In this document: in pieces, positions 37,003 to 48,778 of the stretch | Layout: each line of letters opens with the position of its first letter | How positions within the stretch are numbered: the stretch's first letter is position 1 | Source of the DNA: Clitoria ternatea | Taxonomy: Eukaryota; Streptophyta; Magnoliopsida; Fabales; Fabaceae | Reading direction: 5' to 3' | Length of the DNA: 64,000 nt | Assembly: GCA_037962975.1 (NCBI GenBank) | Contig: CM075669.1 | Location: 113,352,501 to 113,416,500 of the forward strand | Position numbers and translations under genes: made by a program | Notes under the pieces: generated by a model | The model's input: only the letters and a program-made list of their open reading frames with translations | The model's database searches: none | What the model was told of the DNA's origin: nothing

Positions 37003-37290
37003 CACTAGTGGAGAAAGAGGTTTTAAGCACGGTTCTTTTGGACCTTTAAGCACAGTTCCAGAACCGTGCTTGTTGCCACCGTGTTTGTAAATAGGGACAT
37101 TTAAGCACGGTTATGAACCGTGTTTGTAAGTGACTTTTAAGCATGGTTCTTTTGAACCGTGTTCGTATGTGGGCACTTTTAAGCACGATTCTTTTGAATA
37201 GTGTTTGTATGTGAGCATAACCGTGCTTAAAAAGAGTGACTTTTAAACACGGTTATGGCCATAACCGTGCTTAAATCCTTCTATTTTTTT
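37003..37290. repeat. CACTA-2 left terminus with subterminal repeats
   Basis: After the cactagtg terminus come repeated taagcacggtt..aaccgtgct/ttgta units in both orientations, spaced about 45-50 bp, up to about 37285. Confidence 0.85.
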
Positions 37291-37490
37291 TTAAAAATTT
37301 TGTTTTTTATTCATTCCTAAAACCTGTAAACAGAATATAACCAGACAGCCCAATGATGAAATAATGAAAATGAATAAATTTCAACCAAACTATTTAAACA
37401 TCAAATATGCTACATAAAATGCACAATAATCCTAAAGCTACACTAATAGGTATATAACTACACACTAATAATATAATAAATAACAAAAGT

Positions 37491-38140
37491 CTATTGGAGT
37501 CCTTCCTTGACTTGAAGAAGGCTGGTGGCCCAATGGTTTCTGATTTCGTCAATGTATATTTCAGGAAACATTAAGGAGTCTTGAAAGTGCTGTAAAGAGA
37601 GACAATCATTAATAGTAGTGGTAAGCAACAAATTGTAATAGTAGTATGTAAAAATGAAATAAATTAATGTAGTCAGTGAAAACTTACAGTTGTCCATCCG
37701 TCTACTATACCGGATTGGACAATGGTGAGCATCATCTTCATCATGAAATCCCACACTCAAAGGTGCCATCCCGCCGATAAGACTACAAGGTACCATACAT
37801 TGAATTCATAATTGGTTATTGTTTTTGTTACTAATTAAGGTAACTTTAAAAGTAATGCTTATTAATTGAAGTACTTACTTTTGGGAAGACCCACTGAAGT
37901 TTCTTCTTGGTAACTTTACCCTGTAGTCGATGGTACCCAATTAAAGCCCTGTAAGAGAATAAAACACCAGTTCAAATGGAATGACTTAATCAAATATGTA
38001 AAGTTGTTTAATTTTTTAAAATCTACTTACGCATTGAGTATTTTCTGGTAGTCAACACCAGCACTCCCATGCAAGGAATAGAAGCATGCAGCAATGTCGT
38101 CCTTCGGGCAAATGACCAACAGTTGCTAGTGAAGGCTGCA
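37491..38140 (-). pseudogene. Ulp1/C48 peptidase-like domain exons of CACTA-2
   Basis: Minus-strand exon pieces with splice-like borders: LLVICPKDDIAACFYSLHGS..GVDYQKILNA (ends 38031 before gtaagt), ALIGYHRLQGKVTKKKLQWV (37949-37879, ends before gtaagt), a piece at ~37795-37689 containing FECG then, after a 1-base shift, MMKMMLTIVQSGIVDGW, and FQDSLMFPEIYIDEIRNHWA (~37595-37491). This matches the Ulp1-like C-terminal domain found in many plant CACTA proteins. The Asp-containing motif and the Cys of ECG survive; a frameshift directly after ECG breaks it. The His motif exon (HW) is not clearly seen. Confidence 0.7.
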
Positions 38141-38217
38141 ATGAATATTGATTAGTAACAACGCAATCCATGATTAAATTAACAACAGTAACTAATTATT
38201 TACTAGACTCTTACTCT

Positions 38218-38546
38218 CTATGATATGGCGCAAGGTACACAGTCTTGTTCGAGGCATGCATCCAATTCTGGATGTATGCTTGAACATGTTTGAAAACTGG
38301 TACTTGGCACCTCAACATGTTCACCATGCCATATCCATCGCGTATAAGTCTGAAGAAAACTATCATACAACAGATGTTCTCGCACCTCTTCCAATTCTAG
38401 TCGGCGCATGTTCAAGCATTAACATAAGGGCAAAAATACTTTCCATTCACATCCTTAGCATTTTGTATCACGAATTCTATGAATGTTTCGACTCCACCCT
38501 CATACTGTGGACTTATACGTGATGCAACTATCCAACTTCGATCCAT
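38218..38546 (-). pseudogene. Transposase-associated domain fragment of CACTA-2
   Basis: The minus-strand ATG at 38546 begins MDRSWIVASRISPQYEGGVE, then a FIEFV..NAKDVNGKYFCPY part, a stop/frameshift near 38420, and NMRRLELEEVREHLLYDSFL..RWIWHGE. It is the same N-terminal domain as at 34857 in CACTA-1 (DVNGRFYCPC, RRWIWHGE), which confirms family relationship and shows that CACTA-2 reads leftward. It is immediately followed by the Ulp1-like exons, so the central transposase was deleted. Confidence 0.75.
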
Positions 38547-39900
38547 ACCCACTGTTTACAATACCAACAAATTTAACGATGCTATGAATCTCACTTTCTT
38601 TACAAAGGTGGTGGTCCTACCCATTCAGGATGAACATTTTTCTATACTCATAACTGCATACAACTTAGAAGTTATTTTAAAATTTAATAAAATTTCGGTA
38701 GCATTTCGCATTGGTCTCTAAGTACACGAAATGAAAGTGGTCACATCGTCTTCAACCACAATCAAATATGCACCCAGAGAACAATACAGAATTTAACTAA
38801 CCAAAACTTGATCAAATTTTAAAATAAGTCCTAAAACTTATACATAGTAATCACACATAAAAAAATTGTTCACCTCAAACTGTCCAAACGGACAATTCAA
38901 GATTCAACACAAATGATGAAATCAATTAATTTAATTACCATTTGTGTCGAATCTCAAACGGGAAACTATGGTTCGCTCATAAAATTTAAAAAATCACAAA
39001 CTCATTTAAAAAGGACTAAATAAACTTATCTAATCCTGAAAATATAACAAAATATCACACTAAACAAAATTAGCAACACAATTAAATTTCAATTAAAGAT
39101 AGTAAACAATGTATTTTTATTAGTTTGCTACTACTAATTTTTTATTTAGTCGGGTAGTATTTAAATTTACCATGGTGTTTTGGGATGTAGTATAATAAAC
39201 AAAATTAATTATGCGGTTATATCATTATGTTCCTAAAATTTTAAATTGCCTAATCAACATAAATAATGAGGTTAATTCATTTTGTTACATGTTCATGTTT
39301 AATACAATTTATTATTTTACTTTCACAACTAAATTTTTATTTAGTTGAAAATATCAATTTTTATGTATTTTTTTTACTAATGGAAGGAATAAGTGCAATG
39401 TTTATGTATTTATTTAATTGAAAATATTTCTTACTAACATATTAATTTAGATTACCCAAATTAATAAACATATACTTAATAAATTTAACAATCAATCCTA
39501 AGCATTCCTAATCTATAACTAACAACATAAGCAATCCCAAATCAGATTTTTATAATCTATAGCATTCTTATTTTTCACAAACTACTAAGCCTAATTACTA
39601 ACATATCAATTTAGATTACCCAAATTAATCAACACATACATAATAAATTTAACAATCAATCCTAAGCATTCCTAATCTATTACTAACAACATAAGCAATC
39701 CCAAATCAGATTTTCCTAATATACAGCATTCTTATTTTTCACAAACTACTAAGCTTAAATATATATTGTATCAACCAAACAATATTCCTAACTAACAAAT
39801 TAATAATAATGAAAATGAGGGTTTTAGAGTAAGAACCTGTGTTAAAGACTTGGTGGTAAATGGTAGAGAGAAAGAGCACCTTCTACGTAGAGAGAGAAGA
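38547..39900. other. CACTA-2 interior, non-coding
   Basis: AT-rich leader region. It includes a ~163-bp tandem duplication: 39438-39600 (acatattaatttagattacc..) is repeated at 39601-39765 with a few changes. No gene. Confidence 0.6.
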
Positions 39901-40769
39901 TGCACACCGTGGTGGGAGGGAGACAAAAATGGAGTTGGAACAATAGAGGGAACACTCACCAATGTAGCTTCGTGAAGGAGGAAAGGGGGGAGGAAACTTA
40001 CTTTCGTGAGGGGGAAGACGAAAGGGAGAGGGAAAATATGTTTGGTGAGGGAGGGAAGAAGAAAAGAAAGAAGGATGGAGTTTTATGGGGAGGGAGACGA
40101 AAGAGAGGGAAGACGAAGAGTGTATGGAGTTTTGTGCAAAATTGCTTTATGATAGAGGTCTATAAGCACGGTTCCCGCCCAAACCGTGTTTATATCACAT
40201 ATATAAACACGGTTAAAAACCAACCGTGTTCGTAGGTGCGTTAAAAATTTTAAAAAAATTAACATCAGATAACTTTTAAACACGGTTCAAATCCAACCGT
40301 GTTCGTAGGTGCGTTAAAAATTTTAAAAAATTAACATCAGATAGCTTTTAAACACGGTTCAATTACAACCGTGTTCGTAGGTGCCTTAAAAATTTTAAAA
40401 AATTAACATCAGATAGCTTTTAAACACGGTTCAATTACAACCGTGTTCGTAGGTGCCTTAAAAAGTTTTTAAAAAATAAAATCAGATCACTTTTAACCAC
40501 GGTACAATTACAACCGTGTCCGTAGGTGCCTTAAAAATTTTTAAAAAATAAAATCAGATCATTTTTAACCACGGGTCCCTAATAACCGTTCTAAAAACTA
40601 CTCTATAACCACGGTTCAATTTTAACCGTGTTCATATATGCGTTTCAAAATTTTTTTAATTCAAAATGCTTTTCCTTATATTTATAAAAATACCACCGCA
40701 CACTTTTAAACATGGTTTTTGAATAACCATGCTCATATCCCATGCTCATATCTATTTTTTGCACTAGTG
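39901..40769. repeat. CACTA-2 right terminus: leader and subterminal tandem repeats
   Basis: 39900-40130 is purine-rich on the + strand (CT-rich leader when read from the element's 5' end). 40160-40640 holds about six to seven units of ~73 bp, each with an inverted pair cacggtt...aaccgtg plus ttcgtaggtgc. They are best preserved around 40265-40480 and decay toward the terminus. Confidence 0.85.
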
Positions 40770-43194
40770 CATGAAAATATTGAAGGGTTATATGAAGAAT
40801 CAACGTCTTGAAGCATCTATTGTTGAAAGATATGTTACGGAGGAGGCCATTGAGTTTTGTACCAACTATTTGTCAGAAGTAGAATCTATTGGGCTTCCTA
40901 AGTCTTGTCATGAGCTAACACATGGAGGTAAGGGATTACGAAATCCAAAAATGAAAAGTATGAGTCAAGAGGAATTACATCAAGCATATTTGTATATATT
41001 GAATAACATTGATGAGGTTCAACCATACTTCACTATGCACAAAAACATCATGAAGGTAAACAACCCAAGAATAAATGAAAAGGGTTTGTTGAATGAGCAT
41101 AACAAGAACTTCTTAAGTTGGTTTAAGGAAACCATTAAGAATGATGTCAGGCCTCATAAACATTAAAATGGCTAGCAAGCGGGCTTAATTATGATGTAAT
41201 CTGTTGGTATGGGTATGATATCAATAGGTTCTTATTTTATACCGAGTCCCAAGATAGTAAGAGCACTATGCAAAATAGTGGGGTTATGGTAGTGGCTAAG
41301 TCCATGCATTTCTTTCGTTCAAAGGATAAAAATCCTATAATTGCATCAGTATCTTACTCTGGTGTCATTGAAGAGATTTGGGAGGTTGATTACACAGTTT
41401 AGGGTGCTTGTTTTCAAAGGTAAATGGGTTGATATTGTAACATCCTAAATTTTATAAAAATGATTAAATATGAGAAATAAATAATAAATAGTTATATATG
41501 AGTTGATTTATGTCCCAAAAATATGGAAATAATAAAATTAGGATTAATGAGAATTATTCATAATTTATTATGACTTAATAAGCTAAAATTATACCTGGTC
41601 AAAATATTGGTGTCGGACCAAGTATCTTCGATTGAGATGCCATTGGTCAGGGCTGTTAAGAATATTATAGGGAATCTGGATATGTCTTCGGAATAATTTT
41701 TAGATAAAGTGTTGAACCCGAACTGAGATCCTGTATGTTGTAAAACGGTAAAATTTTAATGAGAGGTAAAAACTTAAAAACAAACTCTCCTTCCTCTCTT
41801 ATGTTTCACGCCACTTTCTCCTTCTCCTTTGGCATTCATTCTTTTTCCTCCTCACACTCTTTTCCTCTTCATCTTTTCTTCTCTAAAAACCCTAAGTGGT
41901 GAGTGCTTATCTCCCTCCCCCATTTTCGTTCCTTTCATTGGGCAAGAAGGAAATGGTGATGACTTGGAGCTCTCCTCCCTCTCCTTGGAATTTCATGCTC
42001 CCTCTCCCTCTTTTGGCTCCCACTTTCGTTTCTTGGTTTGAGGTAAGTTTCTCATAAATCTTGTTAAGTTTATGCCCTAAATTATGGGTCATTATGATTT
42101 TTGAGAAGGCTATGTGTATGGGTCATGGATTAGGAACCATTTTAGGCAAAACCCAAAGGTGGGGTCTGATAAATATGTGTTTTTGTGTTGATGTAGAGAG
42201 GTACACGAAAATATGGTGTTTGGTGGTGGAAGATGATGATTGTTTTTGATGGTTCTTGGATTTTTAATGAAACCCTAACCCTAGTAATTAGGGAAATGTA
42301 AAATGTAAGTAGAATGTGTGTTTAAGGATGTTAGAGAGTGATATTGATGAGGAAAAGTAGCCATTGATGATGGTTGATGAATATTAATAATGGTGGTTGG
42401 GTTTTGATGAAACCCTAGCCTTAAGAATTTGGGGAAAACATGTAATGTTAGTTTGAGGAATGATTTTAGGTGGAAATATATTAATGATGTTGGGAGGATA
42501 TTTGTTGATGATGAGGGATGGCATTAATGGAGGTAAGTGGTTAATGGTGATGGTTGAAAGTCACTAGTATAGGAGCCTATAGATGGGTATGGCCTTTAAA
42601 TAAATAATGATGAGTTGAACACCAAAAGTATAATGGTAGTGATGAGGTAAACAAATGAAATAAGATTGTGATTTGATAAGGCCTTAGGCCATAATATGTG
42701 GTTGATTGATGAGGGTCTTAAAAGAAGCTAAAAGGGTTTATGATGACTTATATGTGATTGGGAGTAATATTGGTTAAGGATGTGACATTGTTGTTGTTGG
42801 GTTGGTTAGCCCTTTTGAGATTTAGAAAATCTTGATTTTGGGAAAGGAATTCCCGAAGCCTAACACATGTATGGATTAGTGTGTTGGCAAGTCTAGAACT
42901 CATTACCAAGCCTTAAGGGATGTTTGTGATTGTTTAAGAATTATGATGAAAGCCTTGTGATAGCTTATGATTGAATGAATACATGTATGTATGTTGTGTA
43001 GATTGTCTTCCGGATGATGGTGTGGAATGGTCGGGGAATTCAGACTGCGGTTCTTCCCTCAAGGTATGAGAGGAGTTTACATTCAAAATTGCATGAGTTA
43101 TATAATTGATGATTATTGTATGTCATGATACTCATGCTTGCCTTGCCATGCTTATAGTGAAATGATGTGAATGACAAATTGTTGGCTATTGGTG

Positions 43195-43224
43195 ATATAT
43201 ATATATATATATATATGTATATAT
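43195..43224. repeat. AT dinucleotide microsatellite
   Basis: About eleven uninterrupted TA units followed by g and tatatat. Confidence 0.9.
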
Positions 43225-43798
43225 GAATTGATGATGAATGTTTAGTGCCCTTTAATGGGAGTAATGCACTGTTGTTGAATAACCCATGAGGGGTTGAAAT
43301 ATGCATACACCATGTGAATTTAGAATTCCATGTAATTTTGATGAATAAATATTGGAAATAAGAGGCTAAGGCCAATAGATGACATTAATGTTTATATTGA
43401 TAGGGAAATTGCTCAAAATATAGAACTAGGTGTTGACATTAATGCATAATTGAGGAACTAATAGAGCCAAATAGAGTTTTATGAGAATTGAGTCATTTGT
43501 GATAGTCCCGATAGCTTCTATGTTAGATTATGACTTGTAGAAATTGGAATGGGTCAATTCCATTAAGAATAGGCCCTTGAGTAGCACAAAAATGCCTCTA
43601 AATGGGTAAAATGCATTTATGCACATAAGTCATTCATTTTAAAGGATTTTTGAGTGAGGCTGGTGGCCACGCGTCACAAATGGTGTAATTTAGTTGGTGT
43701 CAAAATTTGGTAGCAGTTGGAGTTGATACGAAAAAGTTAGACTGGTTGGAAATTCAAAATTATGTATTTTTTGCATAATTTCTGCAGTCTGGTAGACC

Positions 43799-44103
43799 GT
43801 AATCGATTAGATTACCAGTCTATTCGATTACGAGGATTCTGTTGCTATAATAATCGATTGGCTTAATCGATTACAAACCTGTACGTAACCCAGTAATCGA
43901 TTGTGATCGAGGGTGTAATCGATTAGAGACCAAACGGAATCAATATAATCGATTGTGTTCAATGGTGAAATTGACTATGTACTAAAATAGAAACAAGGTA
44001 ATTGATTACCCTAGTCTCGTAATCAATTATGAATAACACATGATACATTATACCACTTACAGAAGCATTGTAATCGATTAGCTCCTACCCCGTAATTGAT
44101 TAT
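43799..44103. repeat. TAATCGATTA palindrome cluster in LTR F
   Basis: About eleven copies or one-base variants of taatcgatta in 305 bp (near 43809, 43831, 43852, 43866, 43893, 43917, 43947, 44000, 44021, 44070 and 44094), separated by unrelated sequence. Confidence 0.9.
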
Positions 44104-46524
44104 CACTAGCTAAATTGATTAAATCAGCTTAGAATTTGCATTTTTACTTCTGTTGAGTACTTATCTGGTACTCCTTGGACCTTTAGGCATACTTGAAAAT
44201 TAAATGGGGTATTCTAAAACCTTCTTCCAATCCCACGCATACTTTTGGAATAATTACGAGTGAATTCACGAGGGGTATATGTGTGGTTTGTCTTAGTGGT
44301 GATTTGGGAATGGCTTAAGGCCTTGGTAAGTTACGTGTATGTCTAAATCATATTATGAAAACATGAATGTGCACCACCATTGATGTTATACATGATTGAT
44401 AAGGAAAATTAAAGGTTGTGGTTATATGATACACCTTGTATGATACTAAAATTAATGAGGGGACAATTGAGTGGCAATGAGTTATGATAACTCAATGAAA
44501 TTGAAATAGTATCTATAATGATAAAAAAAAATGGGTAAGGCCACACACATTGAATGGTGATTAATGATGTTGGATGAAAAAGGATATTGTTGTTGAACAT
44601 ACCCTTGGTTTAATGGTGATTTATATTATTAATGACGGCAATGCCATTGTGTTTGATACAAGTGTAATCTTGTACATATAGATTTAATTGTATTGGCTAG
44701 CATGTGATGCTATGTACTTGAAACGTGTTTATCAACATGCCTTGATTGATTCCCATGTGTGGACTCATACTTGATGTTTGCCATGCTTCTTGAATTCCAT
44801 GCATGGATTAATGTGAGAATGATATTATGGCTATTGAGATGTCAAGTACATGAATGGTATGCCTTGAGGGACTTTGTAAATAATTATATGTTATTGATTA
44901 AAAATGCCAAATTAAAATATATCCCTAAATGAGAGGGTGAGATATCCTTGCGAGGTTGATGGGCATATACATTATTGCATTTTGCATTCATGGCATGGCA
45001 TAACATTGAAATATGGTTGCGATCACAATGATAAAAGATCCTGCGGGATTCTATGAAGGGAGTACCCCTTGCGAGGAGGGAAACCAACTTGATGATGATA
45101 TGAATTATGAAACGTGGTTGCGATCATGAGAAAGCACCTTGCGAGGCTGCTAGAGGGAGTACCACTTACGAGGCGTGAAACCCATATGAATGAATGATGT
45201 GGTGGTTACGATCACCTGTTGAAATGAAATGGGATCCGTGCATATACATTATTAAACAATTGACATATGCATTAGCCATAGGTGCATGGCATTTGAGATG
45301 GGATAACCACGAGATGAGAAACCCCTTGTGAGGAGGAATTGAGTAAAGACTTAATGAATTGATGATGATAACTTGTGAATGCCCTTGTTGATAAGTGGCA
45401 ATATGATTGTGTATGTGCTTGTGCTTGCCTATGTTATGAACTGCATTTCGTGAGGCTCATATGCCTATCATACTAATGTGATGATGATTGAATGATGAAT
45501 TGATGATTTTATAGCAAGCACACATGATGGATGAATGCATGTACACTTAATCACAATATATGTACATTTGTCATTTTGAATGTATAACTCACTCTAACAT
45601 GTGGTCTCTTTTTTAGCATTGTGATGCAGGTTGCCATGGGATGAGTTTGGATTTTAAATTGAAGTTTCAGGAAAGTAAATAGTGGTAGTGGACGTGCCTT
45701 GGCCGGCATCATTTGTGAATTTTAATGTAAAGAATAAATTGTATATGATGATATTGATTTTTTAGTGATTTTGGTCATGTATAAGATAATCATGAATGCA
45801 TAAATGGTAAACCTATGTATTAGTACATAGGTGATGATTTGATGAGTACTTGAGGAATTGAACTTGAATAATATACATTAATGATGGATGTGTTTGGATT
45901 AATGCCAATAGGTGAACGAGTAGGTCAATTATGAGAAATGGACAGTGGTGATAGTTGGGGTATGACCCCTGTAACATCTCGATTTAAAAAAAAAAATTAA
46001 TTACCGAATGAGATTAAGCCACTAAACTAAAAATAATTGCACAAGTATGAATTTCCTATTAATTAATTTTAAAACTTAAGAATTAGATTAATGACTAATT
46101 GATTATGATTTATGTGTGTATGTCCCACGTGTGGAAGCTGCTGCTTCACGTTTTCCCACCCCACTTCCTTCGTTCTTCGGTGCATATATATTTGGGAACC
46201 CACTACTGTTGTTCATTCTAATTCCTCTTCCTCTACTTCTCCTCTCTTTGTTCTCTTTTCTTTTTCTTCTTCTTCATTCTTCTTCTCCTCTGTCCTTTGT
46301 TCTGCAAGCTCGCGACAACGGTGTTGCAGAGAATTTGGGGTCTTCTTCGATTGGTGAAGGACGATCGTCGAGATAGGAGAAGAATAGCTTCCTGTCCCCA
46401 AGCCGATTGTAGAGTACAACTGTGTTCGAGAAGGGGACTGAACGAGTGAGAATACTGAACAAAGCAAATAGAGCATCGGACCAAACGTCGGGAAACAGAA
46501 GAGCTTCTCGAGTCCCTTCAGTAG

Positions 46525-46532
46525 GTAGGGGA
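46525..46532 (+). other. Putative leader splice donor in LTR C
   Basis: cagtag/gtaggggac. It stands at the same place as in A, B and E: just before an aatgcatgg word and after the CT-rich leader. Confidence 0.35.
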
Positions 46533-46977
46533 CGCTTGCATGTCAAATGCATGGTTTATGGACGGTACCGGATGAACGTGTTGACTTACGTGTGTGCGAA
46601 TGTGTTTATGATGACTGTGTGCAATGCATGATTGTTAATTCTTGGATACCATATGTGTGATAGTAGAGCCCTGTTAATAGTCATACATTTATATGCATGT
46701 GTTCAGGGTTATTGTGCTGGGTTCTGATAGTCATTTACACATAAACATGATACATGTTCCTATTATTGTTAATACCGAGAGGATATGTATGTGTGGCTGT
46801 TGGTTGATTTCATCTGGGATGTCATAAACATGAACTATTTGATTGCTGTGTATGTTGGTATGATTGACGAGTGAATGTAGGAACTATGTTGGATCGGTTA
46901 TGACTCTAATGGTTAAGAGGAACGTGTCGGATAATCGAGGATGCTCGCTGATAAAACACATAAACTGCATGTATAGG

Positions 46978-47212
46978 AACGGGGTGACCCGTGGAAGGTC
47001 AGGAACCCCAAAGAAATGATCTCCAGCTACAGACCCTTGGCTAGATCCTATGAGAGCTCGTGGTAGCCGAGGGAGCTAGAGTTAAGTCTCGAGACGTCAA
47101 TGAGAGGCCGGTACCACGCGGGAAGGGCTAATGGACGAGAGGCCAGTAAGGGAACCTGTAACTGAAAATCATTGTCTAAGTCAGATCTGCAGGCATGCAT
47201 GTAGATGCAACG
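46978..47212 (+). repeat. Conserved GC-rich block shared by LTRs C and B
   Basis: ggggtgacccgtggaagg, gagctcgtggtagccg, gagtc/gtctcgagacg, ggccggtaccac and ctgtaactga occur in the same order in B at 52769-53000 and 60164-60395, despite divergence around them. Confidence 0.8.
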
Positions 47213-48778
47213 TTAATTAGAATAGTACGATTTGTATGACTCGGGAGTGATATGAATGAATTTCGAATGAGTTGATGCATGCTTTTGTATGAATGAAAAT
47301 GAGCTTCACGTAATATGTATGTGAGTGTATGTTATTGGAAATATCATAGTCTACATGGCTTTAATTTAAATTGAGTGCAACCCGAGTGAACACGTGTGTG
47401 TGTGCTGATGTAGAAATCAGCCGAGTGAATGTTCCCTGATGATTGAATTGGCAATGCGAATTCGGGTAAGCCTGCTATAGTAAACTTACTAGAGAGGGAG
47501 TATAACCTAGATAATAGGGAGTAGATTTCAGTCTTGCAAGGTCCTTTGCATGTAGAGGAATTTATCTATACTCCGAGTGGCGGGAAATTAGAGTATTTCC
47601 GAGTGAGTAAAGTTATATGATTCTTAGGTAGAATCTGACTTGGTGAGAAAGCTTTAGTGTGATGTAGACTATATTCCCGAGAGATGGGTACGGAAAACAT
47701 TCCCGAGTGAAGGGATTGTAGGAGTCAACATTCCGAGTGAGTCTTAGTTGTGAATCCCCAATAATAAAATGGGTGTGAGTGAGAGAATACATAAGGGAGT
47801 CGTGAGAATAAGACATTTCCGAGTGAACTTAGATTCTGACTCCGAGTGAAGGAAAACCCGAGTGGAGTTACTCGCCTCAGCGACTAAGTGTCCGCTCCAG
47901 CGAGTAGGAGAGGAAAGAAAAGTCTTTAATTGGTTTCGCTTACACGAATGGTGTTTCGCCCGAGCGAGTTGGGCTATCTCGCTCAAGCGTGTTGGCCCTC
48001 GCCTGAGCGAGCGAGCGTTGTGTTGGGGCTCGCTTAGGCGCTCCTTCTTCCGCTGTTTGCATTAGAATTGGGTTTTATTTCCCTTACCCTCCCTTACCTT
48101 CTCTATTATGCCTGGTTCCGTTGGTTTCATTTTGGGAAAAATTTTCCTTGTTTGGTCTTGTTTTTAGTTAAGTAAGGATGTTTCAACCCCGGATGTACAT
48201 GAATATTTATATTATATCGTAGGCAATGCATGTGTCTGTTATAAGTGCATGAATAAGCTATAATAATAGGTTTATGTTAGGTGTTTGCATGTTTGCCGAG
48301 CCTTTTCTCATATCGTCATATATGGGACTAGGCGTGTGCCCGGTATACATCTTCTTCTGCCGTAAACTCTATTATTTTTTGTATACCGTTATGGGCGAAT
48401 TAGTTATCGATCCAGTTATATTTTATTAAATCTCACTCTTCAGTTTTTTGTGATTCGGGTCTTGATGTAATCATGGTGGCATTTTGAAATCATTTCAAAC
48501 GCAAAAAATTTACTCGCATTTTTATTAATTATTATCTTGACTACATCGGGATCTGAGTCCGAAAATCTAGGGTGTTACAAAGGTGGTATCAGAGCGTGGT
48601 TTTGCTCTGAATTAGATTTGTTAACTATCATCAGAGTATGGTTGCTCTGTATTGAAATTGATATCATGGATGATTGGAGCACGGTTGCTCAATCAAGAGG
48701 CATTTTGTAACATCCCAAAAGTTTTAATCTCATGTATAATCATTTTTTAATCTAGATCATTAATGATATTATCTAATT

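Larger units (their letters stand above)
37003..40769 (-). mobile_element. CACTA-2: deletion-derivative CACTA transposon inside the CACTA-1 transposase
   Basis: 3767 bp with ends cactagtggagaaagagg (left) and tattttttgcactagtg (right). It is flanked by a perfect 3-bp duplication cat (37000-37002 and 40770-40772), as expected for CACTA. The host transposase frame continues across the site once the element and one cat are removed. Inside, on the minus strand, it keeps a transposase-associated domain (38546-38218) and exons of a Ulp1-like C-terminal domain (~38140-37491), while the TNP2 core is missing. It is therefore non-autonomous and needed enzyme from elsewhere, perhaps a relative of CACTA-1. 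Confidence 0.93.
7040..41435 (+). mobile_element. CACTA (En/Spm-type) transposon CACTA-1, interrupted by four later insertions; 3' end outside window
   Basis: The 5' terminus is cactagtgcaaaaaaagcc at 7040, followed by subterminal repeats. The TNP2-type transposase begins at 34857 and is still readable at 41435, where element F interrupts it. Removing Athila G (9955-22411), chromovirus A (22806-33782), CACTA-2 (37003-40769) and one TSD copy of each leaves about 4.4 kb from terminus to transposase ATG, a reasonable leader for this class. The 3' terminus is not in the window, so the target duplication (cta at 7037-7039) cannot be confirmed. Linking the 5' end at 7040 to the transposase at 34857 is inference from the nesting. 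Confidence 0.65.
34857..41435 (+). pseudogene. CACTA-1 TNP2-type transposase, broken and split by CACTA-2
   Basis: The ATG at 34857 opens the transposase-associated domain (MDCSWMSALR..., Cys-rich FYCPCVKCLNQC, ending RRWIWHGE). TNP2 follows (LGLATDGMNPYGNLS, QPGNDIDVYLRPLIDDL, TINDFHACPICEEG, YLGHRRFL), ending at a stop at 36380. Relative to the family about a dozen residues (the PAYGNLSG-like segment) are missing between TINDF and ACPIC. A frameshift near 36340 moves the reading to another frame (LDVMHVEKNVCDSIIGTLLN, then the DUF4218-type region to 36979). Stops lie near 36509, 36548 and 36977. CACTA-2 then interrupts a codon run, and reading resumes exactly at 40771. The DUF4216-type end (SYSGVIEEIWEVDY, KWVDI) is cut by element F at 41436. 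Not functional. Confidence 0.88.
41436..45969 (+). mobile_element. LTR of Ty3-like element F (5' part; interrupted by element C)
   Basis: tgtaacatcc at 41436 interrupts the CACTA-1 transposase (probable duplication gatat, 41431-41435; partner not seen). CT-rich leader with aaaccctaa (41760-41900). Splice-donor-like gag/gtaagttt at 42042-42043. TAATCGATTA cluster (43799-44103). Repeated ccttgcgagg..gaaacc words (44930-45330). No gag-pol and no primer site precede 45970, where C begins. The LTR is therefore at least 4.5 kb, or its end lies beyond C. Confidence 0.65.
45970..48705 (+). mobile_element. Ty3 element C: 5' LTR, primer site and start of leader; then interrupted by D
   Basis: LTR 45970-48579 (2610 bp; tgtaacatctcg to gggtgttaca). 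Primer site tggtatcagagc at 48584-48595. About 110 bp of leader follow before D begins at 48706. The U3 part closely resembles element E, while the region after gtaggggac (46525) resembles element B. TATA-like catatatat at 46183-46193. The last 500 bp carry ccgagtga words and TCGCYYRRGCGA palindromes (47871-48047). The second LTR and coding region lie outside the window. Confidence 0.8.

Noticed and set aside
39900..40235. 111-codon frame with many Gly, Lys and Arg
   Set aside because: Translation of the purine-rich leader and subterminal repeats of CACTA-2.
40160..40640. Regular repeats that superficially resemble a CRISPR array
   Set aside because: The 'spacers' are near-identical and the units are CACTA subterminal repeats. 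The genome is plant nuclear.
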